Made by a program: the position numbers and the translations under genes. 64,000 bases of DNA from Bacillus sp. EB106-08-02-XG196 (GTDB lineage Bacteria > Bacillota > Bacilli > Bacillales > Cytobacillaceae), in contig NZ_JABWSY010000006.1 in NCBI RefSeq assembly GCF_013396335.1, positions 247,580 through 311,579 on the forward strand, written 5' to 3'. Of the stretch, positions 35,945 through 45,664 are shown in pieces. The notes under the pieces are model-generated. The model had not been told where the DNA came from and did no database searches. It saw only the letters and a program-made list of their open reading frames with translations. Each line of letters opens with the position of its first letter. The first letter of the stretch is position 1.

Positions 35945-37453
35945 ATGGCTAATCCATTTTCTAAATCAAAGAGTGGAAAGACGAATAGACCGCTTGTTTT
36001 GGCAGCCGTAATGCTAGCGATGTTTATGGGAGCGATTGAAGCAACGATCGTTTCAACGGCCATGCCAGCTATTGTTGCTGACTTAGGTGGCTTTACTCTT
36101 TACAGCTGGGTTTTTTCAGCGTATTTATTAATGAATGCGGTAACGGTCCTGATTTATGGGAAATTATCTGATTTATTCGGCAGAAAACCTATTCTCTTTA
36201 TTGGAATCATTATCTTTTTAATTGGATCCATCCTCTGCGGTTTTGCAACATCGATGGAAGCACTTATTATTTTTCGATTAATCCAAGGGTTTGGTGCAGG
36301 TGCGGTTACTCCGATTGCAACCACTATTGTTGGTGATATTTACTCTGCTGAGGAAAGAGCAAAAGTTCAGGGGTATTTAGCAAGTGTATGGGGAATCTCT
36401 GCTGTTACAGGACCAGCAGTAGGTGGATTACTCGTCCAATACGTAAGCTGGAATTATATTTTTTGGATAAACATCCCACTTGGGATTCTTTCTTTGATTG
36501 GTATAGGATTTTACCTTCACGAGAACGTTGAAAAGAAAAAGCATAAAATTGATTACATAGGTGCATTCTTATTAACACTGTCTATTTCCTCATTAATGTT
36601 TTTGTTAGTGGAGGGTGGAGGACGTTGGTCATGGGGCTCCTGGCAAATTGTCAGCTTAATTGTCTTATTTATTATTACGATTAGTCTGTTTGTCTATCAC
36701 GAAGGACGGGCAAAAGAACCTGTAATGCCCTTTAATATTTGGAAGGAAAGATCTATTTTTATTGCGAATGTAACCTCTTTAACAACCGGTATAATGTTGA
36801 TAGGAATTTCAAGTTTTCTTCCTACATTTGTTCAAGGGGTAATGGAACAAACACCAATCGTTGCAGGATTTACATTAACAGCAATGTCCATTGGCTGGCC
36901 AATTGCTTCGACGCTTTCTGGAAGGATGCTTATTTCATTGGGATACCGTAAAACCTCCCTTATTGGAGGTGGCGCCTTAATTATCGGCAGTATAGTATTT
37001 GTCACGATGACAGGCTCCTCTGGGCCGCTCTGGGCTGCATTAGGGTCTCTTATTGTTGGCGTAGGTATGGGTTTAACCTCAACCGCTTTTATTGTCTCCA
37101 TTCAAGCAACAGTAAGCTGGCAGCAAAGAGGAATCGCAACAGCAGCCAATATGTTTATGAGGAATTTAGGAAACACAATTGGTGCAGCCTTACTTGGTGG
37201 AATTCTCAATAATCGGCTGGGCAATTTTCTTAGTGATAACTCCAAACAATCTGAGGAAAAACTTACTGTGGATTCTGCAAACCTTTTATTAAAGGAAGAT
37301 GAGGGCTCTACTTTATCTGGATCAGCTAGAGAACTACTTCAGGAAGGGCTGACTCAATCATTACATTGGGTATATTATGTGGTTCTTACCTTTGCAATAG
37401 TTAGTTTAATTCTGATTTCATTTATTCCTAAATATAAAAAAGGCTCTGTATAA
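35945..37453 (+). CDS. MFS drug exporter, DHA2 (14-helix, EmrB/QacA) family
   Basis: A 502-aa membrane protein. MFS motif A is GKLSDLFGRKP, motif C GISAVTGPAVGGLL, and the N-terminal AMFMGAIEATIVSTAMP segment with a membrane-embedded acidic residue is typical of QacA-type multidrug exporters. ATG at 35945 after GAGGTG. Lies between darB and ccpC, where B. subtilis has no such gene, so it is a lineage-specific insertion. Confidence 0.9.
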   Translation: MANPFSKSKSGKTNRPLVLAAVMLAMFMGAIEATIVSTAMPAIVADLGGFTLYSWVFSAYLLMNAVTVLIYGKLSDLFGRKPILFIGIIIFLIGSILCGFATSMEALIIFRLIQGFGAGAVTPIATTIVGDIYSAEERAKVQGYLASVWGISAVTGPAVGGLLVQYVSWNYIFWINIPLGILSLIGIGFYLHENVEKKKHKIDYIGAFLLTLSISSLMFLLVEGGGRWSWGSWQIVSLIVLFIITISLFVYHEGRAKEPVMPFNIWKERSIFIANVTSLTTGIMLIGISSFLPTFVQGVMEQTPIVAGFTLTAMSIGWPIASTLSGRMLISLGYRKTSLIGGGALIIGSIVFVTMTGSSGPLWAALGSLIVGVGMGLTSTAFIVSIQATVSWQQRGIATAANMFMRNLGNTIGAALLGGILNNRLGNFLSDNSKQSEEKLTVDSANLLLKEDEGSTLSGSARELLQEGLTQSLHWVYYVVLTFAIVSLILISFIPKYKKGSV

Positions 37454-37470
37454 TGCTGCAGAGTATTTTT
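37444..37470 (+). terminator. weak terminator of the DHA2 exporter gene
   Basis: CTCTG/CAGAG stem with a 10-nt loop and TATTTTTC tail, overlapping the stop. Confidence 0.5.
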
Positions 37471-37564
37471 CTGAAAAAAAAGAAACCTTTACTAATGAAA
37501 TGTTTTAATATTCACTATATAATAAGTAATGCGGTTGTTTAATAAAGCATAAAGGTGGATGGTT

Positions 37565-38440
37565 TTGTCCTCAATATCTGAATTTCATTTATTATCAATT
37601 TTAGCTCAAGAAATGAATATGCGAAAAGCTTCTGAAAGGCTATTCGTATCTCAGCCTGCGCTTTCGCAGCGTCTGCAAACGATAGAGAAAGAATGGGGAA
37701 CGAGAATTTTTATCCGTTCTCAAAAAGGACTTTCACTTACTCCAGCTGGAGAACATGTCATTCAATTTGTCAATGAGGTGCTGGTTAAAGAAGAAAAGGT
37801 CCGGGAAAGTATACATTCTCTTCAATCGGGGGTATCAGGTACCTTAAAGATTGCAGTTGCTTCGATTGTAGGTCAAAATTGGCTGCCACCCGTTTTAAAA
37901 AAATATAGTGATACATATCCGCAAGCAAAAATTTCACTCATTACGGGGTGGAGCAGTGAAATACTGAAAAGTCTTTACGATGACCAAGTACATATCGGAA
38001 TCATTCGAGGATTGCCAGATTGGAAAGGGGTTAAAATAAAACTTTTTAGCGACCCGCTTTTCTTGGTGGATCGAGATATTACCAGACCTGAACAGCTGTT
38101 AGAAACGGATAGACCTTTCATCCAGTTTAAAAGTGATTCTAATTATTATCAAGAAATCCAAGATTGGTGGATGCGTCAATTCAAAACTTCACCTAAAAGA
38201 ACAATCATTGTTGATCAAATTGAGACATGTAAGCAATTAACCTTCAATGGTTTAGGATATTCCATCTTACCGGGCATTACGTTAAATAACACCGAAAAGG
38301 AAATTTACAAGATTCCGTTACTTGATGAAAATGGTGATTCCCTAATACGTGATACATGGTTATTAGCCTATGAGTCATCCTTTCAACTTAAACAGGTACA
38401 GGCATTTGTGGACCTTATTAAAGAACATAGCGGTCATTAG
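37565..38440 (+). CDS. ccpC: CcpC, LysR-type regulator of citrate/TCA genes
   Basis: A 291-aa LysR regulator: HTH MRKASERLFVSQPALSQRLQTIE, then the effector domain with IKLFSDPLFLVD and DQIETCKQLTFNG. It aligns with B. subtilis CcpC, which represses citB and citZ until citrate accumulates. The TTG at 37565 gives correct spacing from AAAGGTGG; an ATG at 37559 touches the RBS. Position between darB and dapH matches B. subtilis. Confidence 0.9.
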   Translation: MSSISEFHLLSILAQEMNMRKASERLFVSQPALSQRLQTIEKEWGTRIFIRSQKGLSLTPAGEHVIQFVNEVLVKEEKVRESIHSLQSGVSGTLKIAVASIVGQNWLPPVLKKYSDTYPQAKISLITGWSSEILKSLYDDQVHIGIIRGLPDWKGVKIKLFSDPLFLVDRDITRPEQLLETDRPFIQFKSDSNYYQEIQDWWMRQFKTSPKRTIIVDQIETCKQLTFNGLGYSILPGITLNNTEKEIYKIPLLDENGDSLIRDTWLLAYESSFQLKQVQAFVDLIKEHSGH

Positions 38441-38523
38441 CAGCTAATACTTGTTAACATTTTTCTTGTTTTCCAAACCTTTGTTTGGTAAAGTAAATTT
38501 TAATTAAATTTGGAGGTACAAAT

Positions 38524-39234
38524 ATGAAAATGATGGATGCAAATGAAATTATTTCTTTTATTCAAAACAGCAAAAAATCAACGCCGATAAAGGTTTATGT
38601 AAAAGGTGATTTAGAAGGTATCGATTTTGGAAGCAATTCTAAAACTTTTATTAATGGAAACACTGGGGTTGTTTTTGGAGAATGGTCTGATATTAACCCT
38701 GCGTTAGAATCAAACCAGGAAAAAATAGAAGATTACGTAGTTGAAAATGATCGCCGCAATTCAGCGATTCCATTATTAAATACTAAAAATATTAATGCTC
38801 GTATCGAACCAGGTGTAACGATTCGAGACCAAGTTGAAATTGGTGATAATGCTGTTATCATGATGGGTGCTGTCATTAATATTGGCGCTGTTATTGGTGA
38901 AAAAACGATGATCGATATGGGTGTTGTACTTGGTGGCAGAGCAACTGTTGGGAAGAACTGTCATATTGGAGCAGGTACTGTCTTAGCTGGTGTTATCGAA
39001 CCGCCATCCGCACAGCCTGTTATTATCGAAGATGATGTCCTAATTGGTGCAAATGCAGTAGTATTAGAAGGTGTCAGAGTGGGACAAGGCTCAGTAGTTG
39101 CTGCTGGTGCGGTAGTTACGAAGGATGTTCCTCCGTATACAGTTGTTGCCGGAACCCCTGCAAGAAAAATTAAGGATATTGATGAGAAGACAAAATCAAA
39201 AACCGAAATCATGCAAGAACTTCGCCAATTATAA
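38524..39234 (+). CDS. dapH: tetrahydrodipicolinate N-acetyltransferase
   Basis: A 236-aa left-handed beta-helix acyltransferase (hexapeptide repeats such as [20 protein letters not shown]). It acetylates tetrahydrodipicolinate with acetyl-CoA, the committed step of the acetyl branch towards meso-diaminopimelate and lysine. The N-terminus [20 protein letters not shown] equals the B. subtilis form. RBS TGGAGG. Followed by a terminator before dapL. Confidence 0.95.
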   Translation: MKMMDANEIISFIQNSKKSTPIKVYVKGDLEGIDFGSNSKTFINGNTGVVFGEWSDINPALESNQEKIEDYVVENDRRNSAIPLLNTKNINARIEPGVTIRDQVEIGDNAVIMMGAVINIGAVIGEKTMIDMGVVLGGRATVGKNCHIGAGTVLAGVIEPPSAQPVIIEDDVLIGANAVVLEGVRVGQGSVVAAGAVVTKDVPPYTVVAGTPARKIKDIDEKTKSKTEIMQELRQL

Positions 39235-39248
39235 ATGTAAGAAAAAGT

Positions 39249-39278
39249 AAAGCGTGGACAGCATCCACGCTTTCTCTC
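39249..39278 (+). terminator. terminator or attenuator between dapH and dapL
   Basis: Stem AAAGCGTGGA/TCCACGCTTT, loop CAGCA, tail CTCTCT. The tail is not a pure T-run, so read-through into dapL is likely. Confidence 0.65.
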
Positions 39279-39298
39279 TAGTAAAGGAGCAAAAATGA

Positions 39299-40417
39299 AT
39301 GAACCCGTTTGTTAAAATAAGACGTGACCTGCATCTTATTCCTGAATTAGGATTTCAAGAATATAAAACACAAGCATATTTGTTATCATATTTAGAAACC
39401 TTATCACTAGAGCGAGTTACCATAAAAAAATGGAAAACAGGACTTTTTGTTAAGGTTAACGGTTTACATCCTAGAAAAATAATTGGCTATCGTGCCGATA
39501 TTGATGGTCTGCCGATTGTTGAAGAAACAGGATTAGAATTCTCTTCAACCCATCAGGAACAAATGCATGCATGTGGTCACGACTTTCATATGAGTATCGC
39601 TCTTGGTGTTTTAACACACTTTGTACAAAATCCAATTGAGGATGATCTTTTATTTATCTTTCAACCTGCTGAAGAGGGGCCAGGCGGTGCAGAACCAATG
39701 CTAAAAACTGACACCATGCAGGAATGGAAGCCAGATATTATTTTTGCCCTGCATATCGCCCCAGAATATCCTGTCGGATCTATTGCCCTAAAAGAGGGGT
39801 TATTGTTTGCAAATACTTCAGAACTTTTTATCGATTTAATAGGGAAGGGTGGGCATGCTGCCTATCCACATTTAACAAATGATATGGTAATTGCAGCATG
39901 TTCACTTGTAGGTCAGCTGCAAACAATCATTTCCCGTAATGTAAATCCATTAGATAGTGCAGTGATTACAATTGGCAAAATTACTAGTGGCACAGTGCAA
40001 AATATTATTGCTGAAAAGGCAAGGCTTGAGGGAACGATTAGAACCCTTTCTGATGATTCAATGGATAAGGTCAAACAACGAATCAATGCTGTTGTAAAAG
40101 GGATAGAAACCAGCTTTGAATGTGAAGCCGTTATTGATTATGGATCGATGTACCACCAGGTATACAATGATGAGAATATTACAAGGAACTTCATTCAATT
40201 TATGAAGGAACAGACCACTATTGATGTTATTGAATGCAAAGAAGCCATGACAGGTGAAGATTTCGGTTACATGTTAAAGGAAATACCGGGTTTAATGTTT
40301 TGGCTGGGAGTGGATTCCCCGTATGGCCTCCACCATGCTAAATTAAATCCAAAGGAAGAAGCAATAGAAGTAGCTATAAAGATACTCACCAGTTATCTAT
40401 CATATCAAGGAAATTGA
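39299..40417 (+). CDS. dapL: N-acetyldiaminopimelate deacetylase
   Basis: A 372-aa M20 amidohydrolase. Metal ligands are seen in [10 protein letters not shown] and PAEEGPGG, and a later Glu/His in [10 protein letters not shown] and GLHHAKLNP. It removes acetyl from N-acetyl-LL-diaminopimelate, the step after PatA. ATG at 39299 with RBS AAAGGAGC; the ATG at 39295 is out of frame. 64 bp after dapH. Confidence 0.93.
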   Translation: MNPFVKIRRDLHLIPELGFQEYKTQAYLLSYLETLSLERVTIKKWKTGLFVKVNGLHPRKIIGYRADIDGLPIVEETGLEFSSTHQEQMHACGHDFHMSIALGVLTHFVQNPIEDDLLFIFQPAEEGPGGAEPMLKTDTMQEWKPDIIFALHIAPEYPVGSIALKEGLLFANTSELFIDLIGKGGHAAYPHLTNDMVIAACSLVGQLQTIISRNVNPLDSAVITIGKITSGTVQNIIAEKARLEGTIRTLSDDSMDKVKQRINAVVKGIETSFECEAVIDYGSMYHQVYNDENITRNFIQFMKEQTTIDVIECKEAMTGEDFGYMLKEIPGLMFWLGVDSPYGLHHAKLNPKEEAIEVAIKILTSYLSYQGN

Positions 40418-40570
40418 TAAATATTGATGATTAAAAGCGTATTATTTCATTCTTTTGTCTAAAAATGTTAAACTGAAAATTAGAAAAGATTGTTACATAT
40501 CGTCGTTTATTCTTTATGAAAAAAGGGTAAACCAAAGAAGGAACTAATTAATCATTTGGAGGGATTAGAC

Positions 40571-41119
40571 ATGCCAGAACGTATGGTAGCTAAGCAAGCG
40601 CCTAGATTTGAAATGGACGCAGTCTTACCGAACAAAGAATTTGGAAAGGTAAGCCTTGAAGAGAACATGAAAAACGACAAATGGACTGTTTTGTTCTTCT
40701 ATCCAATGGACTTTACTTTTGTTTGTCCAACAGAAATCACAGCAGTTTCAGATCGTTATGAAGAATTTGATGATCTTGATGCAGTTGTAATCGGTGCTTC
40801 TACTGATACCATTCATACTCACCTTGCTTGGATCAATACAGACCGCAAAAACAATGGTCTGGGTGAGCTAAACTATCCATTAGCAGCAGATACCAACCAT
40901 GTGGTTGCACGCGATTACGGTGTGTTAATTGAAGAAGAAGGTATTGCACTTCGCGGCTTATTCATCATCAGCCCAGAAGGTGAATTAATGTATTCTGTAG
41001 TTAATCACAACAATATCGGCCGTGATGTAGATGAGACATTACGTGTACTACAAGCACTGCAAACTGGCGGACTTTGCCCAGCAAATTGGAAGCCAGGACA
41101 AGCAACTCTTAATGCTTAA
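40571..41119 (+). CDS. ykuU: YkuU, 2-Cys peroxiredoxin
   Basis: A 182-aa AhpC/TSA-type peroxiredoxin. Peroxidatic Cys in DFTFVCPTE, resolving Cys in GGLCPANW. It reduces peroxides with electrons from thioredoxin-like partners; YkuV downstream is a plausible partner, an inference from adjacency. ATG at 40571 after TTGGAGGGATT. A strong terminator separates it from ykuV. Confidence 0.93.
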   Translation: MPERMVAKQAPRFEMDAVLPNKEFGKVSLEENMKNDKWTVLFFYPMDFTFVCPTEITAVSDRYEEFDDLDAVVIGASTDTIHTHLAWINTDRKNNGLGELNYPLAADTNHVVARDYGVLIEEEGIALRGLFIISPEGELMYSVVNHNNIGRDVDETLRVLQALQTGGLCPANWKPGQATLNA

Positions 41120-41142
41120 TCTTGAAAATTATTAAAAAGAAG

Positions 41143-41173
41143 AGACCTAACAATTTTAGTTAGGTCTTTTTTT
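41143..41173 (+). terminator. terminator of ykuU
   Basis: Stem AGACCTAAC/GTTAGGTCT with a 7-nt loop and a T-run. Confidence 0.9.
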
Positions 41174-41189
41174 AAAAAGGGGATACGTC

Positions 41190-41645
41190 ATGAAATTACG
41201 TGAGGCAATGCCAGAATTATCTGGTGCAGTTGAATGGTTAAATGGGGAAGTTACAAGAGAGGATTTAGTTGGAGAGAAACCTACTCTTATCCATTTCTGG
41301 TCTGTCAGCTGTTACTTATGTAAAGAAGCTATGCCGCAAGTTAATCAATTCCGTGATCAATACAAAGACAAATTAAATGTAGTGGCGGTTCATATGCCAA
41401 GGTCGGAAGAAGACTTAAATATGGAGCAAATCAAGCAAGTTGCAGCAGAACATGGAATTAATCAGCCTATTTTTGTTGATAGTGAACATAAACTAGCTGA
41501 TACATTTGAAAATCAATATGTTCCAGCTTATTATGTATTTGACCGTGAGGGTAAACTTCGCCATTTCCAAGCCGGCGGCAGCGGCATGAAAATGCTCGAA
41601 AAAAGAGTTAACCGGGTATTAGATGAATTAGAAAAAACAGAATAA
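41190..41645 (+). CDS. ykuV: YkuV, thioredoxin-fold thiol-disulfide oxidoreductase
   Basis: A 151-aa thioredoxin-like protein without signal peptide. The active site is C-Y-L-C in FWSVSCYLCKEAMPQ (B. subtilis CHLC); the cis-Pro is in YVPAYYVF. B. subtilis YkuV is a cytosolic reductase. RBS AAAAGGGGA. Closely follows ykuU. Confidence 0.93.
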   Translation: MKLREAMPELSGAVEWLNGEVTREDLVGEKPTLIHFWSVSCYLCKEAMPQVNQFRDQYKDKLNVVAVHMPRSEEDLNMEQIKQVAAEHGINQPIFVDSEHKLADTFENQYVPAYYVFDREGKLRHFQAGGSGMKMLEKRVNRVLDELEKTE

Positions 41646-41653
41646 GTGAGAAA
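41623..41653 (+). terminator. terminator of ykuV
   Basis: The stem is hard against the stop: GCTCGTT/AACGAGC downstream of it at about 41663-41681, then a long T-run; bounds given are approximate. Confidence 0.5.
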
Positions 41654-41759
41654 CAAGAGGTTGCTCGTTTTATCAACGAGCAGTCTTTTTTTTGTTTTTT
41701 TGTAACCATCCCTAAATTTTATCGTCGGTATTAATAATAGACAAAAGGGGGTAAGTTAC

Positions 41760-42665
41760 ATGAAAAAAACGGTGAGATTACTTGCTTTGATATCACTGTG
41801 TTTTTTACTAGCTGCTTGCAGTTCTAACAGTAAAAGTGAAGAAGCGAAGATGAGTAGTGACAAAAGTGCGGAATTGGATTCCGGACAGGCTGGTATGGAA
41901 GAAAAATCACAAGTAGCATTAGATAATAGTACAAAACAAGAGGCAGCAGCGCAGTCAGAATTAGAGGTCCCTAATCAAATGGTTATCTATCAAGCAGATT
42001 TACACCTCCGGGTTAAGAAATTTGAACAAACTTTACAGACCATAGAAGCTCAAGTAGTAAAATATGGCGGCTATATATCTGAGTCAAATGTATCAAAGGA
42101 TGGGATAGAGCAAGTTAGTGGACAAATCACCGTACGGATACCCCAAAAGAATTTCCAAGCCTTTTTGCATGATACTGAGGGTCAGGCAGCAGAAGTCCTA
42201 CAGAGAAATATTACTGGAACAGATGTAACCGAAGAGTATGTCGACCTTGAGTCAAGACTAAAGTCGAAAAGAGTTGTGGAAGAACGGTTAACTTCATTCA
42301 TGAATTCCGCACAAAAGACAGAAGACCTTTTAAAAATTTCCGCTGACCTCGCTGCAGTACAAGAGGAAATTGAAACAATACAAGGGAGAATGAAATACCT
42401 AGAAAATCAGACCTCACTTTCAACGATCCATATTTCACTTTATGAAAATAAAGTCATAGTGCCTAATCTTGAAGATGAAGATCTTAATACCTGGGATAAA
42501 ACAAAAAAACAATTTATGAAAAGTACAAACATGCTGTTAGCAGCTATTTCAGGTTTTATTGTTTTTATCGTTGGTAATTTACCTGTTTTAGTAATCCTGG
42601 CAATGGTTACAGTTTTTATTTATTTGTTTATCAAAAAAGTACAGAAAAGAAACGACAATCATTAA
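41760..42665 (+). CDS. DUF4349-type membrane lipoprotein
   Basis: A 301-aa lipoprotein (lipobox LAACSS, Cys20), a Ser/Gln/Glu-rich linker, the DUF4349 domain (MVIYQADLHLRVKKFEQTL..., ISESNVS.., VTVRIP-like strands, then a long coiled coil about residues 150-215), a C-terminal membrane helix near 260-292 and a basic tail. Family function is unknown; the two anchors suggest an envelope role. RBS AGGGGG. Stands between ykuV and ktrC. Confidence 0.83.
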   Translation: MKKTVRLLALISLCFLLAACSSNSKSEEAKMSSDKSAELDSGQAGMEEKSQVALDNSTKQEAAAQSELEVPNQMVIYQADLHLRVKKFEQTLQTIEAQVVKYGGYISESNVSKDGIEQVSGQITVRIPQKNFQAFLHDTEGQAAEVLQRNITGTDVTEEYVDLESRLKSKRVVEERLTSFMNSAQKTEDLLKISADLAAVQEEIETIQGRMKYLENQTSLSTIHISLYENKVIVPNLEDEDLNTWDKTKKQFMKSTNMLLAAISGFIVFIVGNLPVLVILAMVTVFIYLFIKKVQKRNDNH

Positions 42666-42735
42666 ATTAGTATATTCAACTAAATTGGATATGCTAAAAT
42701 GAAAATGGTTAATTGATTTTCCTGGGGGAGTTTTA

Positions 42736-43395
42736 ATGAGAAAGAATTTTGCGGTAATAGGATTAGGACGATTTGGCGGGAGTATTTGCCGAACTCTTTC
42801 TGATGAAGGTTTTGAAGTGCTCGCAATTGATAAAAACGAAGAAAGAGTTAATGCATACGCGATGATAGCCTCGCACGCTGCTGTAGGTGATACTACAGAT
42901 GAAGCAGTTCTGAAGAGCCTAGGTATTCGTAACTTCGACCATGTCATCGTTGCAATCGGTGATGATATTCAATCTAGCATTTTAACCACCCTGATATTAA
43001 AAGAGTTAGGGGTAAATCATATTACGGTTAAAGCACAAAATGATTATCATGAAAAGGTGCTTGTGAAAATTGGCGCAGACAAAGTTGTACATCCTGAAAG
43101 AGATATGGGAAGAAGAATTGCCCACAATATGGCTTCCAGCAGTGTGTTGGATTATCTAGAGTTATCCGATGAACATAGTATTGTGGAAATTGTAGCAAAC
43201 AGTAAGATTAGCGGTCATACCATCATTGATTTAGACATTCGAAAGAAATATGGGTTAAATATTGTTGCAATTAAAAGGGGAATGGATATCATCGTTTCTC
43301 CAAAGGCAAATGAAGATATCCTTGCTAACGATGTGTTGATAGTCATTGGTACAGACGAAGATATTGATCGTTTTGAACGGAAGGTTATGCAATAA
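42736..43395 (+). CDS. ktrC: KtrC, regulatory subunit of a potassium transporter
   Basis: A 219-aa RCK protein: Rossmann nucleotide motif FAVIGLGRFGGSI with acidic IDKN, then a TrkA_C domain about residues 135-219. KtrC gates the KtrD channel in response to ATP/ADP, and its TrkA_C domain binds c-di-AMP in Firmicutes. Named by likeness to B. subtilis YkqB and by its place next to rnjA. ktrD is not in view. RBS TGGGGGAG. Confidence 0.9.
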   Translation: MRKNFAVIGLGRFGGSICRTLSDEGFEVLAIDKNEERVNAYAMIASHAAVGDTTDEAVLKSLGIRNFDHVIVAIGDDIQSSILTTLILKELGVNHITVKAQNDYHEKVLVKIGADKVVHPERDMGRRIAHNMASSSVLDYLELSDEHSIVEIVANSKISGHTIIDLDIRKKYGLNIVAIKRGMDIIVSPKANEDILANDVLIVIGTDEDIDRFERKVMQ

Positions 43396-43432
43396 GAAAA
43401 GCGACAGCGCCTAGGTGCTGCCGCTAGACAAT
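43391..43432. repeat. short derivative of the 9275-9413 repeat family
   Basis: Starts with the same AATAAGAAAAGCG signature and ends CTAGGTGCTGCCGCTAGACAATAA, close to the right end at 9380-9404. AGCGACAGC/GTGCTGCCGCT pair imperfectly, and most of the interior is missing. Confidence 0.65.
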
Positions 43433-43464
43433 AAAAAAGGAAGCGCCTAGGCGCTTCCTTTTTT
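43433..43464. terminator. bidirectional terminator, ktrC / rnjA
   Basis: A perfect 32-bp palindrome, AAAAAAGGAAGCGCCT and its mirror, between converging genes, T-run on both strands; overlaps the rnjA stop by 2 bp. Confidence 0.88.
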
Positions 43465-45130
43465 ATACTTCCATAATGATTGGTAAAATCATTGGTCTGC
43501 GTTTTGTTTTTTCGTAAAGGAATGGTGCTAATGTATCAGTAATTTCGTTTTTAATTTCTGACCATTGACTTGTTTTGCGTTCCATTACTTTATTTAAATG
43601 CTTAGTAATTAGAGCTTGAGCATCGTTAATTAAATCACCAGATTCTCTCATATAGACAAACCCTCTAGAAATAAGGTCAGGTCCTGAAGCGATTTTAAAG
43701 TCTTTCATATTAATACTAACCACCACAACGACCAATCCTTCTTCTGAAAGGATTCTCCTGTCACGTAAAACAATATTCCCGATATCGCCAATACCGCTTC
43801 CATCAATATAAACAGAGCCGGATGGGATTTTCCCGGCTACTTGCGCACTGTTTTCAGAAAGTGCTAATACTTCACCATTATCCATGATAAAACAATTTTC
43901 TTCTTCCACACCGCAGTCGACAGCAAGTTTGGCGTGCATTCTTTGCATTCTATATTCTCCGTGAATCGGCATAAAGAATTTTGGCTTTATTAAGCGCAGC
44001 ATTAATTTTTGTTCCTCTTGACCACCATGACCAGAAGTATGAATGTTGCTTAGTTTCCCGTGAACAACTTCAGCACCTGCTCTAAATAACATGTTGATCG
44101 TCCGATTTACACTAATTGTGTTCCCTGGAATAGGGGAAGATGAGAATACCACTGTATCGCCCGGGATAATTTGTATTTGTCTATGTGTTCCATTAGCAAT
44201 TCTAGATAAAGCAGCCATAGCTTCGCCTTGGCTTCCAGTACATAGAATTGTAACTTTATCTGCAGGAAGTCGATTAATTTGGTTCGCTTCAATAAATGTC
44301 TCTTTTGGTGCAACGATATACCCTAATTCTTGACCTATATTAATGGCTGATTCCATACTTCGACCAAAAACGGCTACTTTTCTTCCGTTTGCAACGGCAG
44401 CCTCCACAACTTGTTGCAGTCTATAGATATTAGATGCAAAGGTTGCGAATATAATCCGGCCAGAGACCTTTCGGAAGATATCATCAATGCTTTCACCAAC
44501 AAGACGTTCAGACATTGTGAATTCAGGAATTTCGCTGTTTGTACTATCTGAAAGTAAGCACAATACGCCTTCTTTACCGATTTCTGCCATCTTCGTTAAA
44601 TTTGCCGGTTCACCAACAGGTGTAAAGTCAAATTTAAAGTCCCCTGTATGGACAACTTGACCTGGAGGAGTCTTCACGACAATTCCATAAGAATCAGGAA
44701 TACTGTGTGTTGTTCGGAAAAAAGTAACAGACGTTTTGCGGAATTTTATCACATCGTCTTCTTGAATGGGAATTAGTTTTGCGGTCCTTAAGAGGCCATG
44801 CTCTTCTAATTTATTTTTAATTAACCCTAAAGCAAGTTTCCCGCCATAGATTGGAATATTTACTTCTCTTAATAAATAAGGAATGCCGCCAATGTGGTCT
44901 TCGTGTCCGTGAGTAATGAATAATCCTTTGATCTTGTCCTCGTTTTTAACTAAATAGGTGTAATCCGGGATGACATAATCAATTCCTAATAGCTCGTCCT
45001 CTGGGAATTTAATCCCGGCATCAATTAGTATTATTTCATCCTGAAATTGAACTGCATATGTGTTTTTTCCGATTTCACCCAAACCGCCTAAGGCAAAAAC
45101 GGCAGTTTGGTCATTTTTTACAAATTTCAT
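43463..45130 (-). CDS. rnjA: ribonuclease J1
   Basis: A 555-aa metallo-beta-lactamase/beta-CASP nuclease, the same length as B. subtilis RNase J1. Catalytic motif HGHEDHIGG, later HTGDFKFD and the beta-CASP block, and C-terminal HTSGHGG. It performs 5'-3' exonuclease and endonuclease mRNA decay and rRNA maturation. Follows rpoY by 6 bp, forming the usual rpoY-rnjA operon. Confidence 0.97.
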   Translation of the reverse strand: MKFVKNDQTAVFALGGLGEIGKNTYAVQFQDEIILIDAGIKFPEDELLGIDYVIPDYTYLVKNEDKIKGLFITHGHEDHIGGIPYLLREVNIPIYGGKLALGLIKNKLEEHGLLRTAKLIPIQEDDVIKFRKTSVTFFRTTHSIPDSYGIVVKTPPGQVVHTGDFKFDFTPVGEPANLTKMAEIGKEGVLCLLSDSTNSEIPEFTMSERLVGESIDDIFRKVSGRIIFATFASNIYRLQQVVEAAVANGRKVAVFGRSMESAINIGQELGYIVAPKETFIEANQINRLPADKVTILCTGSQGEAMAALSRIANGTHRQIQIIPGDTVVFSSSPIPGNTISVNRTINMLFRAGAEVVHGKLSNIHTSGHGGQEEQKLMLRLIKPKFFMPIHGEYRMQRMHAKLAVDCGVEEENCFIMDNGEVLALSENSAQVAGKIPSGSVYIDGSGIGDIGNIVLRDRRILSEEGLVVVVVSINMKDFKIASGPDLISRGFVYMRESGDLINDAQALITKHLNKVMERKTSQWSEIKNEITDTLAPFLYEKTKRRPMILPIIMEV

Positions 45131-45136
45131 AAATTA

Positions 45137-45346
45137 TCAAATCTCCAATACTTTATAATCTTCATTTTGTTTTTCGTATTCTAAAAATGCACCTGTCACT
45201 TCTTGTAAAAATTCAACGTTGTATCCACGATCTGCAATTTTCTTGCGAACATCTCTAACCGATTCTCCCTCCACATAGAGAACCTTAGTTTTTTCTCTAA
45301 CAGGGACTTCAGTAACTCTTTCTTGAAAATAAACTTTAAATACCAT
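45137..45346 (-). CDS. rpoY: RNA polymerase epsilon subunit
   Basis: A 69-aa protein (MVFKVYFQERVTEVPVREKT) matching YkzG/RpoY, the small Firmicutes-specific RNA polymerase subunit that binds near the beta' jaw. Length identical to B. subtilis. RBS AAGGAGCG. First gene of the rpoY-rnjA operon. Confidence 0.95.
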   Translation of the reverse strand: MVFKVYFQERVTEVPVREKTKVLYVEGESVRDVRKKIADRGYNVEFLQEVTGAFLEYEKQNEDYKVLEI

Positions 45347-45501
45347 AATAATTCGCTCCTTAATCGATCATGACTTTTTCTATTATATTAAATAATTACA
45401 TTTTTTTCATTTAATTTCACTTTTCGCCTAAAAAGTAAGCATATGGACTTATAGAAAAATATGTAAATAAATACACTGATAATCAATTTACAATAAGGAA
45501 T

Positions 45502-45527
45502 GAGCCCTTCGCAAGTTTGAAGGGCTC
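45502..45527 (-). terminator. hairpin after the 23-codon peptide gene
   Basis: Perfect 9-bp stem GAGCCCTTC/GAAGGGCTC with an 8-nt loop, 15 bp beyond the stop. The minus-strand tail ATTCCTTATTG is only moderately T-rich. Confidence 0.65.
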
Positions 45528-45541
45528 GAAAAAAGTTGTTG

Positions 45542-45613
45542 TTAAGCAATTGATTTTTTTCGTAGTAAATCTTTCCACTGTTTTAAGAGCTTCTTTCTTA
45601 GCTTCTTTAACAT
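45542..45613 (-). CDS. 23-residue cationic amphipathic peptide
   Basis: Reads MLKKLRKKLLKQ, then WKDLLRKKSIA, 23 codons. Ten Lys/Arg against one Asp; Leu/Trp at 2, 5, 9, 10, 13, 16, 17 fall on one helix face, so a membrane-active helix is predicted. AAGGAGATGATC, nearly the full complement of the 16S 3' end, precedes the ATG by about 5 nt from its end. A promoter (45637-45664) and a hairpin (45502-45527) complete the unit. It resembles phenol-soluble-modulin-like or toxin peptides in composition but I do not recognise it. Confidence 0.7.
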   Translation of the reverse strand: MLKKLRKKLLKQWKDLLRKKSIA

Positions 45614-45636
45614 AGTGGATCATCTCCTTACTTCCT

Positions 45637-45664
45637 ATTTTAAACGATCCTTGTCCAATGTAAA
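45637..45664 (-). promoter_or_regulatory. putative sigma-A promoter of the 23-codon gene
   Basis: On the minus strand TTTACA (45659-45664), 16 nt, TAAAAT (45637-45642). Predicted start near 45630, leaving a leader of about 17 nt that holds the RBS. Confidence 0.6.
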
